In this document: in pieces, positions 50,925 to 59,939 of the stretch
Layout of the letters: every line of letters starts with the position of its first letter
Position numbering within the stretch: position 1 is the stretch's first letter
Assembly: GCA_963784615.1 (NCBI GenBank)
Contig: CAWASG010000002.1
Span: 434,001 to 498,000, forward strand
Direction of reading: 5' to 3'
DNA length: 64,000 bases
From: UBA11403 sp963784615
GTDB taxonomy: Bacteria; Pseudomonadota; Gammaproteobacteria; Legionellales; Legionellaceae
Notes under the pieces: model-generated
Database searches by the model: none
Seen by the model: only the letters and a program-made list of their open reading frames with translations
What the model was told of the DNA's origin: nothing
Program-made: the position numbers and the translations under genes

Positions 50925-52772
50925 ATGCCAAGATCAAAAAAAACGCGACTATCAGGACAAAGTGACCGAAACATTCCCGGCGAATCTGCTGACAAAAAAG
51001 AGGCTCCCTCGCAGTTGAAATTTCCCATACAAATGAAGCACGAAAACTCAGTTGTTCAAGTGTTTGTGACATCATATGAGGCACATTACGACGAACCCTG
51101 GAAGGGCTCGGATATTCGAAGCTGCACTGGATCTGGTTCTGTTATAGAGCATGGTGGTGAAAAATTTGTTTTAACCAATGCGCATTGTGTGGAAAACCAA
51201 ATTAGAACTCAAGTGCGATTAGCGAATAACCGGCAAGAAAAATATTATGCGGAACCCATTTGTGTGTCCTACCAATGTGATTTGGCACTACTGAGAATTA
51301 GAAGTCAACAATTTCAGACCCTCGCTCAACCTGTTGAATTGGGGGATATGATTGGGATTCATGATGAAATTGTGGTCAATGGATTTCCGATGGGAGGAGA
51401 TGAAATTTCAGTTACAAAAGGGATAGTTTCACGTATCGAAGTCCAACAATATGCTATGAGTGACCTCGATATGTTACAAGCCCAAGTGGATGCAGCAATC
51501 AACCCGGGTAACAGCGGGGGCGCCGCTTTTAGTGGTGGTAAATTGGTTGGTGTACCCTTCCAGGGGATACGAGGAGGGGAGGCTCTGGGGTATATCATTC
51601 CGATGCCCATCGTTAAACATTTTTTAAACGAAGCATTTAGTGGCAGACCCTACCGTGGGTTCCCAATATTGCCTATAGATACTCAAAAATTGGAAAATAA
51701 ATGGCAACGTCTTTTTTATGGCATGACCAAGAAGCAAACGGGTGTTCTTGTCACAAACATCGCTAGTTTATCTGATGCATATCAACAATTAAACGAAGGG
51801 GATATTTTACTGGAAATCGATGGACATAAAATATCCAATCATGGAAGCGTTGATATCCCTGGAATAGGGAAGTGCATTGATTTAATACATATTACCCATA
51901 TGAAATATATTGACGATATTGTTCGTTTGAAGGTTTTACGAAAAGACGAGGATACCGGTATACCTGATATTCTTGATATTGAAGTTACGCTGGATAGTAT
52001 TCCACACGAAACCGAAGTTATACCCCCTGTTGAACACGATAAAATGCCCACTTATTATATTAATTCAGGGTTTGTATTTGTTCCTGTCACACGTAATTAC
52101 CTCGAAAGGTGCGGTTTAGATTTAAGAAAGTCCATCATAGATGAAGATGATCCTGAGGATAGTTCTTTGAGTGTTTCTGGTGCTTCTAAAAAAAATCCAA
52201 ATCAACAATATGTTGCGATAAATACCGTTCTGGATTGTCGAACCACAGTAGGTTATGGGCAAATGGCTCACCATCTTGTCTACAAAGTAAATGGTATAAT
52301 TGTGAACAACATCCAGGGTTTGATTAAAAATATGGAAACGTATCAAGGTAGCATTCATCTCATCGAAACTCGGGATAAGGAGACGATAGCTCTTAAGAAA
52401 CTACCTCCAGTCGAGCTTAAAAAAATCATGGATGCTCATAAAATTGCTTTCGATCGTTCAGAGGATCTACGCCCTGGCTCGGAGAAAAAAAACGTTTTAG
52501 GTGCCAACGAGGATAGTTCTACTGACTCTCTAAGTTCGATGTCCGCTCCTCAGGAGGATGCTGAACTCAACGAGCCTGCCGCAAAGGTGACAAGGGGTAA
52601 TCATGTTGGCCATGGAAGATATGCCATGTTTGCACATAGCCACGCATTGGTGAACCGCGGTTCTCGCGACAGTAAAAAACTAAGAAGTGAATTAGATAAT
52701 CATGAAGATGAGCGTTCGCTCAAAAGACATCAAGCGGAACCGGATGGCCATGAGTTGGCGCATCAGCTCTAA
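50925..52772 (+). CDS. Deg/HtrA-type serine protease without signal peptide
   Basis: 615 residues, start ATG 50925 with AAAGGAG upstream. The trypsin-like domain has His87 (LTNAHCV), Asp119 (CDLALLRI) and Ser197 (NPGNSGGAAF). A PDZ domain follows (about 262-355, TGVLVTNIASLSDAYQQLNEGDILLEIDG), and a second PDZ-like region near 430-485 (GYGQMAHHLVYKVNGIIVNN). The layout resembles plant-type Deg9 proteases more than periplasmic DegP/DegQ. The N-terminus is basic and polar with no signal, and the last 100 residues are disordered. So it is cytoplasmic or exported by a non-Sec route. Confidence 0.82.
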   Translation: MPRSKKTRLSGQSDRNIPGESADKKEAPSQLKFPIQMKHENSVVQVFVTSYEAHYDEPWKGSDIRSCTGSGSVIEHGGEKFVLTNAHCVENQIRTQVRLANNRQEKYYAEPICVSYQCDLALLRIRSQQFQTLAQPVELGDMIGIHDEIVVNGFPMGGDEISVTKGIVSRIEVQQYAMSDLDMLQAQVDAAINPGNSGGAAFSGGKLVGVPFQGIRGGEALGYIIPMPIVKHFLNEAFSGRPYRGFPILPIDTQKLENKWQRLFYGMTKKQTGVLVTNIASLSDAYQQLNEGDILLEIDGHKISNHGSVDIPGIGKCIDLIHITHMKYIDDIVRLKVLRKDEDTGIPDILDIEVTLDSIPHETEVIPPVEHDKMPTYYINSGFVFVPVTRNYLERCGLDLRKSIIDEDDPEDSSLSVSGASKKNPNQQYVAINTVLDCRTTVGYGQMAHHLVYKVNGIIVNNIQGLIKNMETYQGSIHLIETRDKETIALKKLPPVELKKIMDAHKIAFDRSEDLRPGSEKKNVLGANEDSSTDSLSSMSAPQEDAELNEPAAKVTRGNHVGHGRYAMFAHSHALVNRGSRDSKKLRSELDNHEDERSLKRHQAEPDGHELAHQL

Positions 52773-52810
52773 ACGTAGTGATTCTTCTAAAGAAAAAATG
52801 ATTGGTGTGC

Positions 52811-52912
52811 GCGTAGGTTGGTGAGTAGGTTGCTGAGTAGGTTGGGTTGAGCGAGAGCGAAGCCCAACAAAACGGCTTATGTTGGGCTTCGCTCTCGCTC
52901 AACCCAACCTAC
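52811..52912. repeat. GTAGGTTGGG-family palindrome with amplified left tip
   Basis: Full palindrome 52837-52912 preceded by two arm tips (GTAGGTTGGTGAGTAGGTTGCTGA). On its right a lone outer arm of the composite element (CGATTAATTGCATTAACTTAATGGC) is present up to about 52952, while the left outer arm is missing. Confidence 0.85.
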
Positions 52913-52968
52913 GTACCAACCTACATCCGATTAATTGCATTAACTTAATGGCGTCGTTTCCGATTTGA

Positions 52969-53859
52969 TTATGCCGCAGTAACAAGACCACGTGTACGTC
53001 GATGTTTGAGGTAACTGATACCCATCATCACCGTGTTATAGGCCAAGACCAGAACCAATAGAAAATGTAATTTATTGGTACTCATACGGGTAATCACAGG
53101 AATCGCAATTAACACGCCCACTACGCCGTATAAACCAATCAATAGAGATTTTTTGAGAGGAACTTTGTTTTTCAATACAAAAATCGTGGTTGATAGCGGT
53201 TGTTGAACCGCGCCAGCTGCAGTCATGATGGGGAAGGCGACTAACGGTGACATGCCGAGACAAAATAATACCGCCTGAATGAGCGCAAAAAGGCCCACGC
53301 CCGCAGTGGTTAGTATTCCTGCGAAGAAAAGACCGATGAAACCAATCAATAATTCATTTCCATGTAAAGCCGTTTTGTCGCCGCCAATGGGAAGCCATTG
53401 AAAATGATTACTCATAATTAAGAATATAATCGTTGGAAAGGCAATCAGCATGATTAAACGGATGGTCTGAGCGTTGAGCTTTGAGACGATTGATGCACCT
53501 AATATACCGCCAAGACAGGTTGCTGTTATCAGCGTGACCAATGTTAAGCCGTCGACTTGAATCAAACCGAGAAAAAATATCGCTTCCATAGCGCCAGGGA
53601 TAACTTGCGCGCCATTGACCATGGGGGGAAGCTCTTCATCTTTAAACGATTTAAAATATTTGGCTAATGCAATATTACATACAAAGCTACCCACACCGAT
53701 GGTATCCATGAAAAATGAAATAACCCCGGATGTCATTAATTGAAACTGATCACGAAGCGTCAGACGGGTCGTCGGTTGCGTGGGAAGTTTTTTGATCATC
53801 AATCCGACACAGAACAGTGAAAATAAAACAATGAGCGTATTAATCACTAAAAATTGCAT
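52969..53859 (-). CDS. TSUP-family (TauE/SafE) membrane permease
   Basis: 296 residues with about eight membrane helices. Family features include TSGVISFFMDTIGVGSFVCNIALAKYFK and the second repeat half LLIGFIGLFFAGILTTAGVGLFALIQAVLFCLGMSPLVAFPIMTAAGAVQQP. TSUP members carry sulphite, sulphonates or other organic anions; the substrate cannot be read from the sequence. It lies 26 bases downstream of pdxB on the same strand. Confidence 0.85.
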   Translation of the reverse strand: MQFLVINTLIVLFSLFCVGLMIKKLPTQPTTRLTLRDQFQLMTSGVISFFMDTIGVGSFVCNIALAKYFKSFKDEELPPMVNGAQVIPGAMEAIFFLGLIQVDGLTLVTLITATCLGGILGASIVSKLNAQTIRLIMLIAFPTIIFLIMSNHFQWLPIGGDKTALHGNELLIGFIGLFFAGILTTAGVGLFALIQAVLFCLGMSPLVAFPIMTAAGAVQQPLSTTIFVLKNKVPLKKSLLIGLYGVVGVLIAIPVITRMSTNKLHFLLVLVLAYNTVMMGISYLKHRRTRGLVTAA

Positions 53860-53885
53860 AGATTTTATTCACATTAGTCAAAACG

Positions 53886-54941
53886 TTAGTTAATATAACA
53901 CAATTCACTTAGATTTACAAAATTGTGTCGATGGACGTGGGCTTTTCGTTGAGAGAGAAATGCGGTTCTTTTGTCGAGTTGAGATTTTAGAATCTGGGTA
54001 TCTTCGTAAGGGTTATAAAGATTGAGTGCGAGTGCTTTCCAATCTTTCATGCTAGTAAAATCTTGCATTGGCTCTAACATGCCGCTCGATGTTGGGAGAA
54101 GGGGGAGCGGATAGGGCATATTAAAAAAGTCATGTAGCTGAATACTGAGTTGAACTATCGCCTCATGTTTCGCTTCAATGCTATGTCCGGCAATATGAGG
54201 GGTGCAGAGCGTGGCAAAGTCGACTATCTCGGGATTGATATCTGGCTCAGCCATAAAGACATCCGTGCAGTAGTGGATAGGCTGTTGAGTGTTCAGTAAA
54301 TCGATCTCACTGACAATGCCGCCTCGAGAGGCATTGATGATGGCTACGCCAGGTTTTAACGTAGAAAGAAACGCGGCATTGATGAGATTGTAGCTGGGAT
54401 ATGGGGCGCAGTGGTGCAAGTTTGGGTGAATGCAGAGTACATCACATTTACTCAATGCCTGGAGCGAATGAACGTGCGCCAGAGAGCCTGTTGATGCTTT
54501 GTAGGGGTCGTAGATGGATACATCATATCCTGCTGAGGTTAAACGCTTCAGGACCTGAGTCCCCACAGCCCCCGCACCAATCAGCCCCGCATGTTTTCCA
54601 GTTATTTTATGATGAGTCGCAAGCCACGCGAGCGTTGCCGTTACGTAATCGGCCACTGCATGGGCGTTACTCCCTTTGGCATCGAACAGGCGAATTTTTT
54701 TTGACGCTAAATAATCATGGTCAATATGATCGGTCCCGCTACTTGCCGTGGCCACGCATTGAATGCGGCTATCAGCCAATAATGCCGCATTTACGCGGAG
54801 TGTGGAGCGACATATGAGGACGTCGTGCTTTGGGAGCATGCCCAATAGGTCCAGATGTGTTTTGTAGGGCGTTATTTCAAAAGGCTTGGGAAAGAGTTGA
54901 GATAACTTAGGTAAATCAGCGTCAGCAAGAATCTTCATCAT
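53886..54941 (-). CDS. pdxB: Erythronate-4-phosphate dehydrogenase
   Basis: Second step of the DXP-dependent pyridoxal phosphate pathway. 351 residues. MKILADADLPKLSQLFPKPFEITPY and the sequence VATASSGTDHIDHDYLASKKI fit PdxB; the NAD site is GLIGAGAVGTQVLKRL and the catalytic His lies in LCTPHIAGHSIEAKHEA. It is seven bases downstream of dapF in the minus-strand series lptM-dapF-pdxB. Confidence 0.93.
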   Translation of the reverse strand: MMKILADADLPKLSQLFPKPFEITPYKTHLDLLGMLPKHDVLICRSTLRVNAALLADSRIQCVATASSGTDHIDHDYLASKKIRLFDAKGSNAHAVADYVTATLAWLATHHKITGKHAGLIGAGAVGTQVLKRLTSAGYDVSIYDPYKASTGSLAHVHSLQALSKCDVLCIHPNLHHCAPYPSYNLINAAFLSTLKPGVAIINASRGGIVSEIDLLNTQQPIHYCTDVFMAEPDINPEIVDFATLCTPHIAGHSIEAKHEAIVQLSIQLHDFFNMPYPLPLLPTSSGMLEPMQDFTSMKDWKALALNLYNPYEDTQILKSQLDKRTAFLSQRKAHVHRHNFVNLSELCYIN

Positions 54942-54948
54942 ATCGTTA

Positions 54949-55767
54949 TTAAGTAATCAATACCCCATCATAAACAAAAGTCGCACTCCCTGTCAAAAAA
55001 ATAGACCCGTTATGCTCCGGCCAATCGATGAATAAATCACCGCCAGGCAAAGTCACAGTGACCTCTTTCGCAAGTCCATATACTAACGCACCAATCGCAG
55101 CAGCTGCTACAGCACCGCTTCCACATGCGTTTGTTTCACCACAACCGCGCTCGTAAATGCGACATTGAATATGGTTTGGGTTGATAATTTGTATAAAACC
55201 GATATTGCATTGATGCGGGAAAAAAACGTGGGTGCTAAGTTGTTTGCCAACGGTTTGTACGGGAGCATGACGAACATCATCAGTCAGAATAACGGCATGT
55301 GGGTTACCCACATCGATTTCATAAAAAGAGTAAGTGCGTTGAGCAAGTTCGATTTGTTCGAGTCGAGGAAGCGCATTCTCGGCGTTGCTTTTCCATTGTG
55401 GACGACCCAAATCAACTGTGACCGTTTGATCGTCATTCATATGAAGAGACATTCGCGTAGTACGCGTGGCAACGGTAATTGTTTTTTTATCACTTAATCC
55501 AAAATGCTGGATAAAACGCGCCAAACAACGCGCGCCATTGCCACACTGCCCAACCTCACTGCCATCGGCATTATATATTCGGTAAAAAAAATCGATGTCA
55601 GGATCTAGACTTGGTTCAACAATTAAACATTGATCAAAGCCAACACCGGTGTGTCGTTGCGCCAACGTAGCTATTTGCTCGGGTGTGAATGTAATCGATT
55701 GATGTATGGCATCGAGGACCATAAAATCATTACCCAAAGCATGCATTTTTGTAAATCGAATACTCAT
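54949..55767 (-). CDS. dapF: Diaminopimelate epimerase
   Basis: Converts LL- to meso-diaminopimelate for lysine and peptidoglycan synthesis. 272 residues. The two catalytic cysteines are in GQCGNGARCLARF (about 74) and ERGCGETNACGSGAVAA (about 216). Overlaps the lptM stop through ATGA and lies just upstream of pdxB. Confidence 0.97.
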   Translation of the reverse strand: MSIRFTKMHALGNDFMVLDAIHQSITFTPEQIATLAQRHTGVGFDQCLIVEPSLDPDIDFFYRIYNADGSEVGQCGNGARCLARFIQHFGLSDKKTITVATRTTRMSLHMNDDQTVTVDLGRPQWKSNAENALPRLEQIELAQRTYSFYEIDVGNPHAVILTDDVRHAPVQTVGKQLSTHVFFPHQCNIGFIQIINPNHIQCRIYERGCGETNACGSGAVAAAAIGALVYGLAKEVTVTLPGGDLFIDWPEHNGSIFLTGSATFVYDGVLIT

Positions 55768-55916
55768 GGTTTTGTTTTTCCATGTTTAGCGGGTGGGTTA
55801 AAAACCAATTTATTTTTGCTATGTGGTTTAGCTTTACTTGGAAGATAAAGTGGGCCCTTGTGTCCGCAGGCCGACAGCAGGAGGCATGTTAGTATCATTG
55901 CTGTTAACAATCTCAT
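55764..55916 (-). CDS. lptM: LptM (YifL)-family small lipoprotein
   Basis: 50 residues read directly from the minus strand. MRLLTAMILTCLLLSAC ends in a lipobox, and CGHKGPLYLP immediately after the acylated cysteine is the family signature. The tail is basic. LptM helps the LptD-LptE outer membrane complex mature in E. coli, where it also sits next to dapF. Its stop overlaps the dapF start by four bases. Confidence 0.92.
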   Translation of the reverse strand: MRLLTAMILTCLLLSACGHKGPLYLPSKAKPHSKNKLVFNPPAKHGKTKP

Positions 55917-55952
55917 ATACGGGGGCTCCAGTGATATACACATCTTCTTGCC

Positions 55953-56666
55953 ATGTTAATCCACATTCGCGATAATTCATATTTTTTTTACTTGGAGAAA
56001 GAGCGCTTGAGTATTTATATTAAAGACCCACAGCAAGAAGCCAAAGGATGTGTGATTTGGATGCATGGACTTGGGGCTGACGCGAATGACATGAAAGGCT
56101 TGGCCAACGAATTAAACTTGTCTATCCCCGTTCGACATGTGTTTTTAGATGCTCCTGTTCGCCCAGTGACATTAAATAATCGTATGCCAATGCGTGCTTG
56201 GTATGATATTACCGGTATGAGATTGACAGATAGAGAAGATCGCGCCGGCATTATGGAATCGGAAGCAGCAATTCGTGATGTATTGTTGAAGCAGCAAGCT
56301 GATGGTTTTGCATTGGATAAGATTTTTTTAGCGGGCTTTTCTCAAGGTGGCGCGATGGCTTTATTCACAGGCTTGTCTACCCATGGTGCTCTGGCAGGCG
56401 TTATTGTCCTTTCGGGTTATTTACCTCTGGCATCAGAAGCAAAAACGAGCCTGCAGAATGATACGCCCATGTTTGTTGCGTCAGGCGATCATGATCCACT
56501 GGTTTTGTCTTCCTGGACAGGGCAGTGTGTAGAGCACTTGCGTGAAAAAGGGTATACCCATGTAACCTGGCATCGTTATCCGATGGAGCATTCAATTTGC
56601 GCCGAGGAAGTGCGAGATTTAGAGCGGTGGATAGATACTACATTGGCTGCTAAGGAGATAAAATGA
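55953..56666 (+). CDS. Carboxylesterase/acyl-protein thioesterase-like hydrolase
   Basis: 237 residues. KGCVIWMHGLGADANDMKGLA supplies the oxyanion region, GFSQGGAM the nucleophile elbow, and the Asp and His lie in ASGDHDPLV and PMEHSIC. This is the carboxylesterase 2/APT1 family. The N-terminal 18 residues are unlike the family; a TTG at about 56010 with GGAG upstream may be the true start. Overlaps ratA by four bases. Confidence 0.87.
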   Translation: MLIHIRDNSYFFYLEKERLSIYIKDPQQEAKGCVIWMHGLGADANDMKGLANELNLSIPVRHVFLDAPVRPVTLNNRMPMRAWYDITGMRLTDREDRAGIMESEAAIRDVLLKQQADGFALDKIFLAGFSQGGAMALFTGLSTHGALAGVIVLSGYLPLASEAKTSLQNDTPMFVASGDHDPLVLSSWTGQCVEHLREKGYTHVTWHRYPMEHSICAEEVRDLERWIDTTLAAKEIK

Positions 56667-57091
56667 CTGTTGTAAAAAGTTCACGAGTTGTGCCTTATAC
56701 GTGTGAACAGATGTATAACATTGTGGATAATGTTGAATTGTACAAAGAATTTCTGCCCTACTTTGAAAAAAGTATCGTGCTTCATCGGGATGAAGATGAA
56801 GTTCAGGCAACGTTGGTTGTGTCATTTGCCGGTGTAGAGAAATCCTTTACGACACGTAATCGATTACAAAAAAACAAAATGATCGAAATTCGCTTGGTTG
56901 ATGGTCCGTTTAGTCATCTGGAGGGGTTCTGGCGGTTTGATGAGACTGCGGAAGGTTGTTTGATTACGTTCGATTTGGAGTTTCAATTTGCGACACGTAT
57001 GTTGTCGATGTTCTTAGGATCTTTGTTTGAGCAGATGACAAATACGATGGTGGATGCATTCTGCACCCGGGCGGATAAATTACATGGTTGA
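56663..57091 (+). CDS. ratA: RatA/COQ10-like START-domain protein
   Basis: 142 residues. MTVVKSSRVVPYTCEQMYNIVDNVELYKEFLPY and FSHLEGFWRFDETAEGCLITFDLEFQFA match the RatA/COQ10 family. In E. coli RatA was named as a toxin that blocks 70S assembly; the fold is that of a ubiquinone-binding protein, and which role applies is unclear. Followed by ratB with a short overlap. Confidence 0.92.
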   Translation: MTVVKSSRVVPYTCEQMYNIVDNVELYKEFLPYFEKSIVLHRDEDEVQATLVVSFAGVEKSFTTRNRLQKNKMIEIRLVDGPFSHLEGFWRFDETAEGCLITFDLEFQFATRMLSMFLGSLFEQMTNTMVDAFCTRADKLHG

Positions 57092-57347
57092 TGTCGTATA
57101 TGCGCCACTCGACGCGCCGATCATTCACTTGCATTTGGATGTTGCCGATAATTTAACAGTCGGGGAGGTATTGCAGCAGTCTGGTTTGCTGGAAAGTCAT
57201 CCTGAAATTCGCGATTTGTCCGTGGGTATTTTTTCAAAGCCTGTGGACTACAATACCAAAGTGAGGTTAGACGATCGTATCGAAATCTATCGCCCCTTGC
57301 TGATTGATCCGATGGAAAAAAGAAGACAGCGGGCGAAGGGGCGTTAG
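57084..57347 (+). CDS. ratB: RnfH/RatB family protein
   Basis: 87 residues from ATG 57084, overlapping the ratA end by eight bases; the longer frame from 57054 is rejected. Ubiquitin-like fold with IFSKPVDYNTKVRLDDRIEIYRPLLIDPMEKRRQRA, the family's diagnostic C-terminus. Function unknown. Confidence 0.92.
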   Translation: MVDVVYAPLDAPIIHLHLDVADNLTVGEVLQQSGLLESHPEIRDLSVGIFSKPVDYNTKVRLDDRIEIYRPLLIDPMEKRRQRAKGR

Positions 57348-57348
57348 C

Positions 57349-57515
57349 CAGCGTAGCCTCACTGCCATTAAGTTAAGGGAATTAATCGGATGTAGGTTGG
57401 GTTGAGCGAGAGCGAAGCCCAACAAAATCGTCATGTTGGGCTTCGCTCTCGCTCAACCCAACCTACGCGTCCATTAATCATTTTTTCCTTAACTTAATGG
57501 CAGTGCAGCGTAGCC
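57349..57515. mobile_element. Composite palindromic element with 10-bp direct repeats (copy B)
   Basis: Direct repeats CAGCGTAGCC at 57349-57358 and 57506-57515 flank a 147-bp element with ends CACTGCCATTAAGTTAAGG and complement and an inner GTAGGTTGGG palindrome (57392-57466). Same unit length as copy A. Beyond it a further inverted repeat (57511-57574, TAGCCCGGTTG...CAACCGGGCTA) reaches the bamE end. Confidence 0.75.
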
Positions 57516-57590
57516 CGGTTGCCGCGCGGATATTCGTTTGTGATTTGAGATATTCGCGTGCGTCAACCGGGCTATGGAGCTAACAACGTA

Positions 57591-57899
57591 CTAGCGTTCT
57601 ATTCGAACCACTCGGTCTTGTTTAAAGTAAATCACTAAATGGCGAATAGTAGTCGGGCCATTTGCTTTTCGCCAGGTAAAGGCGTAATCCCATCGATTTT
57701 CTGCAAAAGGGGGATTGAGCAAGCTTGATCCCATCAAAATGGCGACATCGTTTTTACTCATGCCAGTTTTCAGGCGATCCATTTTTGCTGCTGATAACAA
57801 GTTGCCTTGCTGTATAACTCGTCTTGAAAAATCGTAGGAAGCGCAATGCGTCAATGATAAGATGAGTGCCGCACTAATGAGAATGATTTTAATTTGCAT
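57591..57899 (-). CDS. bamE: Outer membrane assembly factor BamE
   Basis: 102 residues. The lipobox is LTHC (Cys19). RVIQQGNLLSAAKMDRLKTGMSKNDVAILMGSSLLNPPF and RWDYAF are the SmpA/BamE signature. Accessory lipoprotein of the BAM complex. Divergent from fur, a common arrangement, but here separated by a 166-bp element. Confidence 0.95.
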   Translation of the reverse strand: MQIKIILISAALILSLTHCASYDFSRRVIQQGNLLSAAKMDRLKTGMSKNDVAILMGSSLLNPPFAENRWDYAFTWRKANGPTTIRHLVIYFKQDRVVRIER

Positions 57900-57973
57900 T
57901 TTTGACCTGACGTGAGAAAATTAAAGATTATATCAGTGGAGTTTGGACAAAGCTACATGCAAAAAGACGCATG

Positions 57974-58155
57974 CAACTTATGGTCTCAGTCATCGTTTCG
58001 CCATCCGCGCCCAATGAACTTCACAATATGTGCAATGTTATATCAGGCGTCGTTGCGAGGCACGAAGCAATCCAGGGTTCGAAGCGCCGTACTCTGGATT
58101 GCCGCGCTTCGCTCGCAACGACGGATGGTGAAACGATGACTGAGGCCCAACTTAT
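57974..58155. mobile_element. 166-bp miniature inverted-repeat element with 8-bp target duplication (copy 2)
   Basis: Element 57982-58147, flanked by perfect direct repeats CAACTTAT at 57974-57981 and 58148-58155. Ends GGTCTCAGTC and GACTGAGGCC. It differs from copy 1 at four positions over 166 bp. It separates bamE from fur and ends 65 bases before the fur start, so it may displace or supply promoter sequence. Confidence 0.92.
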
Positions 58156-58212
58156 AGTGTTCTCCTGATTTAATCAGGCGTTTGAGACAAACACATGTTT
58201 GGAGTGTAGATT

Positions 58213-58629
58213 ATGGATGAAGGCCAGCAATTGAAAGAGGCGGGATTGAAAATCACCGTCCCTCGAATGAGAGTGTTGCATATTCTTGAGCAATCAATCG
58301 ATCATCATTTGAGTGCGGAAGATGTTTATAAAGGCTTGCTTGAAATGGGCGAGGATGTCGGGCTTGCAACGGTCTATCGTGTTCTCACGCAATTTGAGGC
58401 CGCCGGTATTGTTCATCGACATAATTTTGAAGGCGGTTACTCGGTGTTTGAGCTCACGAAGGCTGAGCATCATGATCATCTGGTTTGCTTGAAGTGCGGG
58501 CGCGTAGAGGAATTTGTTGATGAGGTGATTGAGCAACGGCAGAAAATCATAGCTGAAAAAGCAGGGTTTAAGATGTCGGATCATGCTTTAAATATTTATG
58601 GGACGTGTTCAGGGTGTGGTGGAAGGTAG
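58213..58629 (+). CDS. fur: Ferric uptake regulator Fur
   Basis: 138 residues. Winged helix with GLATVYRVLTQFEAAGIVHRHNF; metal site HHDHLVCLKCGRVEEF and the C-terminal pair CSGCGGR. GGAG lies about seven bases before the ATG. Represses iron-uptake genes with Fe(II). The 58-base leader after the element holds a small palindrome CCTGATTTAATCAGG but no clear Fur box. Confidence 0.96.
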   Translation: MDEGQQLKEAGLKITVPRMRVLHILEQSIDHHLSAEDVYKGLLEMGEDVGLATVYRVLTQFEAAGIVHRHNFEGGYSVFELTKAEHHDHLVCLKCGRVEEFVDEVIEQRQKIIAEKAGFKMSDHALNIYGTCSGCGGR

Positions 58630-58647
58630 GGGGCAGGGGACAGGGGA

Positions 58648-58790
58648 AAGGGGAAGGGAAGAGATCGGGCAGGGGCACGGGCACGCTCACGGGCACGTTA
58701 AAGTACGCTACGCGGCTTTTATATAAAAACCTCGCGTAGCGATCATTCACGTGCCCGTGCCCCTGCCCGATCTCTTCCCTTTTCCCTCCC
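58648..58790. repeat. G-rich/C-rich palindrome after fur
   Basis: Arms AGAGATCGGGCAGGGGCACG and complement, continuing as A/G-rich and C/T-rich strings (GGGGAAAGGGGAAGGG to CCCTTTTCCCTCC). The inner stem pairs CGCTACGCGG with CTCGCGTAGCG. It lies between fur and the convergent BON gene and may terminate both. A shorter relative is at 31913-31980 inside the metI-metQ gap. Confidence 0.75.
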
Positions 58791-58804
58791 CCCCCAAAAA
58801 AACA

Positions 58805-59350
58805 TCAAGACATAACAGTGAGTTTGGATATCACTTTTTTCACACCCCGAACCGCACTAACGCGTTTCATAATCGGTTTGAGAGAACTGCGGTTCTTGAT
58901 TTTACCGGTTAACGTAACAATCCCATCTTTGGTTGTTGCATTAATACCAACTAAAGGAATAGATTCATCATCAAGTACTTTTGCTTTGAGGATGGCCGTT
59001 TCTACTTTTGCGGTGATGTATGCATCGGTAAAGGCGGTGTTGACGGGTTTAATTTCTAGTTGATCAGCATTGACCGAGCGAACGCCTTTGGTTGATTTGG
59101 TGACTCGTATCGCTTCAATAAAGGCTTCTTTGTTTTTCACATGACCCTTGAGCGTGACGCGGCCATGATTTGTAGATACATAAACTTTAAATGGATTGAG
59201 CTGAGTATCTTTGGTAAATTTGGCCGTTAATTTCGTAGTAATGACCGAGTCGCTGAGGCTTGCTTCAATTTTTTTTAGTGGCGCGGCATAGCCAAGACTT
59301 AAATTGAATATAATGCTCAGCATGAATGCGATCTGAATGAATGGTTGCAT
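58805..59350 (-). CDS. BON-domain (OsmY-like) periplasmic protein
   Basis: 181 residues from ATG 59350, with AAGGAG six bases upstream; the longer frame to 59425 is rejected. Signal peptide MQPFIQIAFMLSIIFNLSLGYA. Two BON domains follow: SVITTKLTAKFTKDTQLNPF...VTLKGHVKN and AYITAKVETAILKAKVLDDE...VTLTGKIKN. BON proteins bind phospholipid or stabilise the envelope under stress. Confidence 0.88.
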   Translation of the reverse strand: MQPFIQIAFMLSIIFNLSLGYAAPLKKIEASLSDSVITTKLTAKFTKDTQLNPFKVYVSTNHGRVTLKGHVKNKEAFIEAIRVTKSTKGVRSVNADQLEIKPVNTAFTDAYITAKVETAILKAKVLDDESIPLVGINATTKDGIVTLTGKIKNRSSLKPIMKRVSAVRGVKKVISKLTVMS

Positions 59351-59479
59351 GTAAAGCTCCTTGATTGAATGGGTTGGCTCTGAAGTATAACAAAATTTTA
59401 ATGAAATTGTGTGCGGTGTTTTCATGTGGTAAAATATTATATTGAATGGTTTTTTTTTAATATTTAGTAAGGAGTTAAA

Positions 59480-59920
59480 ATGCTCGAGTATTTAAAAGAT
59501 TTTTGGCAATTTTTAAAAAATGTTTGGCATCTTTTAATAGGTACTGATACTAATATTGTAATGCCCCAGATTGTTTACCCTCCCTTACCACCACTCATTC
59601 TTCCGCCCATAACGCCAATCAATTTTACCCTTATGGATATGCCGACACTTACATTACACTTAAGTGTATTCAATCACGCAGCGCTTTTGAAAGATCAAGC
59701 TCCTATTGTTATCGCAAACCCGGATCCTGTTCCTGAAGAACAATCCATGAGAAAATATTCAGAGGGCGTGCAAATACCCAGGAATTTTTTCTCGAAATAC
59801 CAGGATTTTGACTTTACGGCTCCAACAAAGCATTCTGTCGTTGGCGGTGATTTCGTTATGTTTGTTCCTGCACGTGACAAAGCATCTCATGATAGACTTC
59901 AGAGCCAGCTAACCCCCTAA
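59480..59920 (+). CDS. Small orphan protein with a proline-rich linker
   Basis: 146 residues with AAGGAG before the ATG. The N-terminus is amphipathic and aromatic (LEYLKDFWQFLKNVWHLLIG), followed by PPLPPLILPPITP and a beta-like C-terminal half. No signal peptide. I do not recognise it. It ends 19 bases before uvrA in the same direction and may share its transcript. Confidence 0.55.
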   Translation: MLEYLKDFWQFLKNVWHLLIGTDTNIVMPQIVYPPLPPLILPPITPINFTLMDMPTLTLHLSVFNHAALLKDQAPIVIANPDPVPEEQSMRKYSEGVQIPRNFFSKYQDFDFTAPTKHSVVGGDFVMFVPARDKASHDRLQSQLTP

Positions 59921-59939
59921 TCCTTGGTGGATCAAACTT

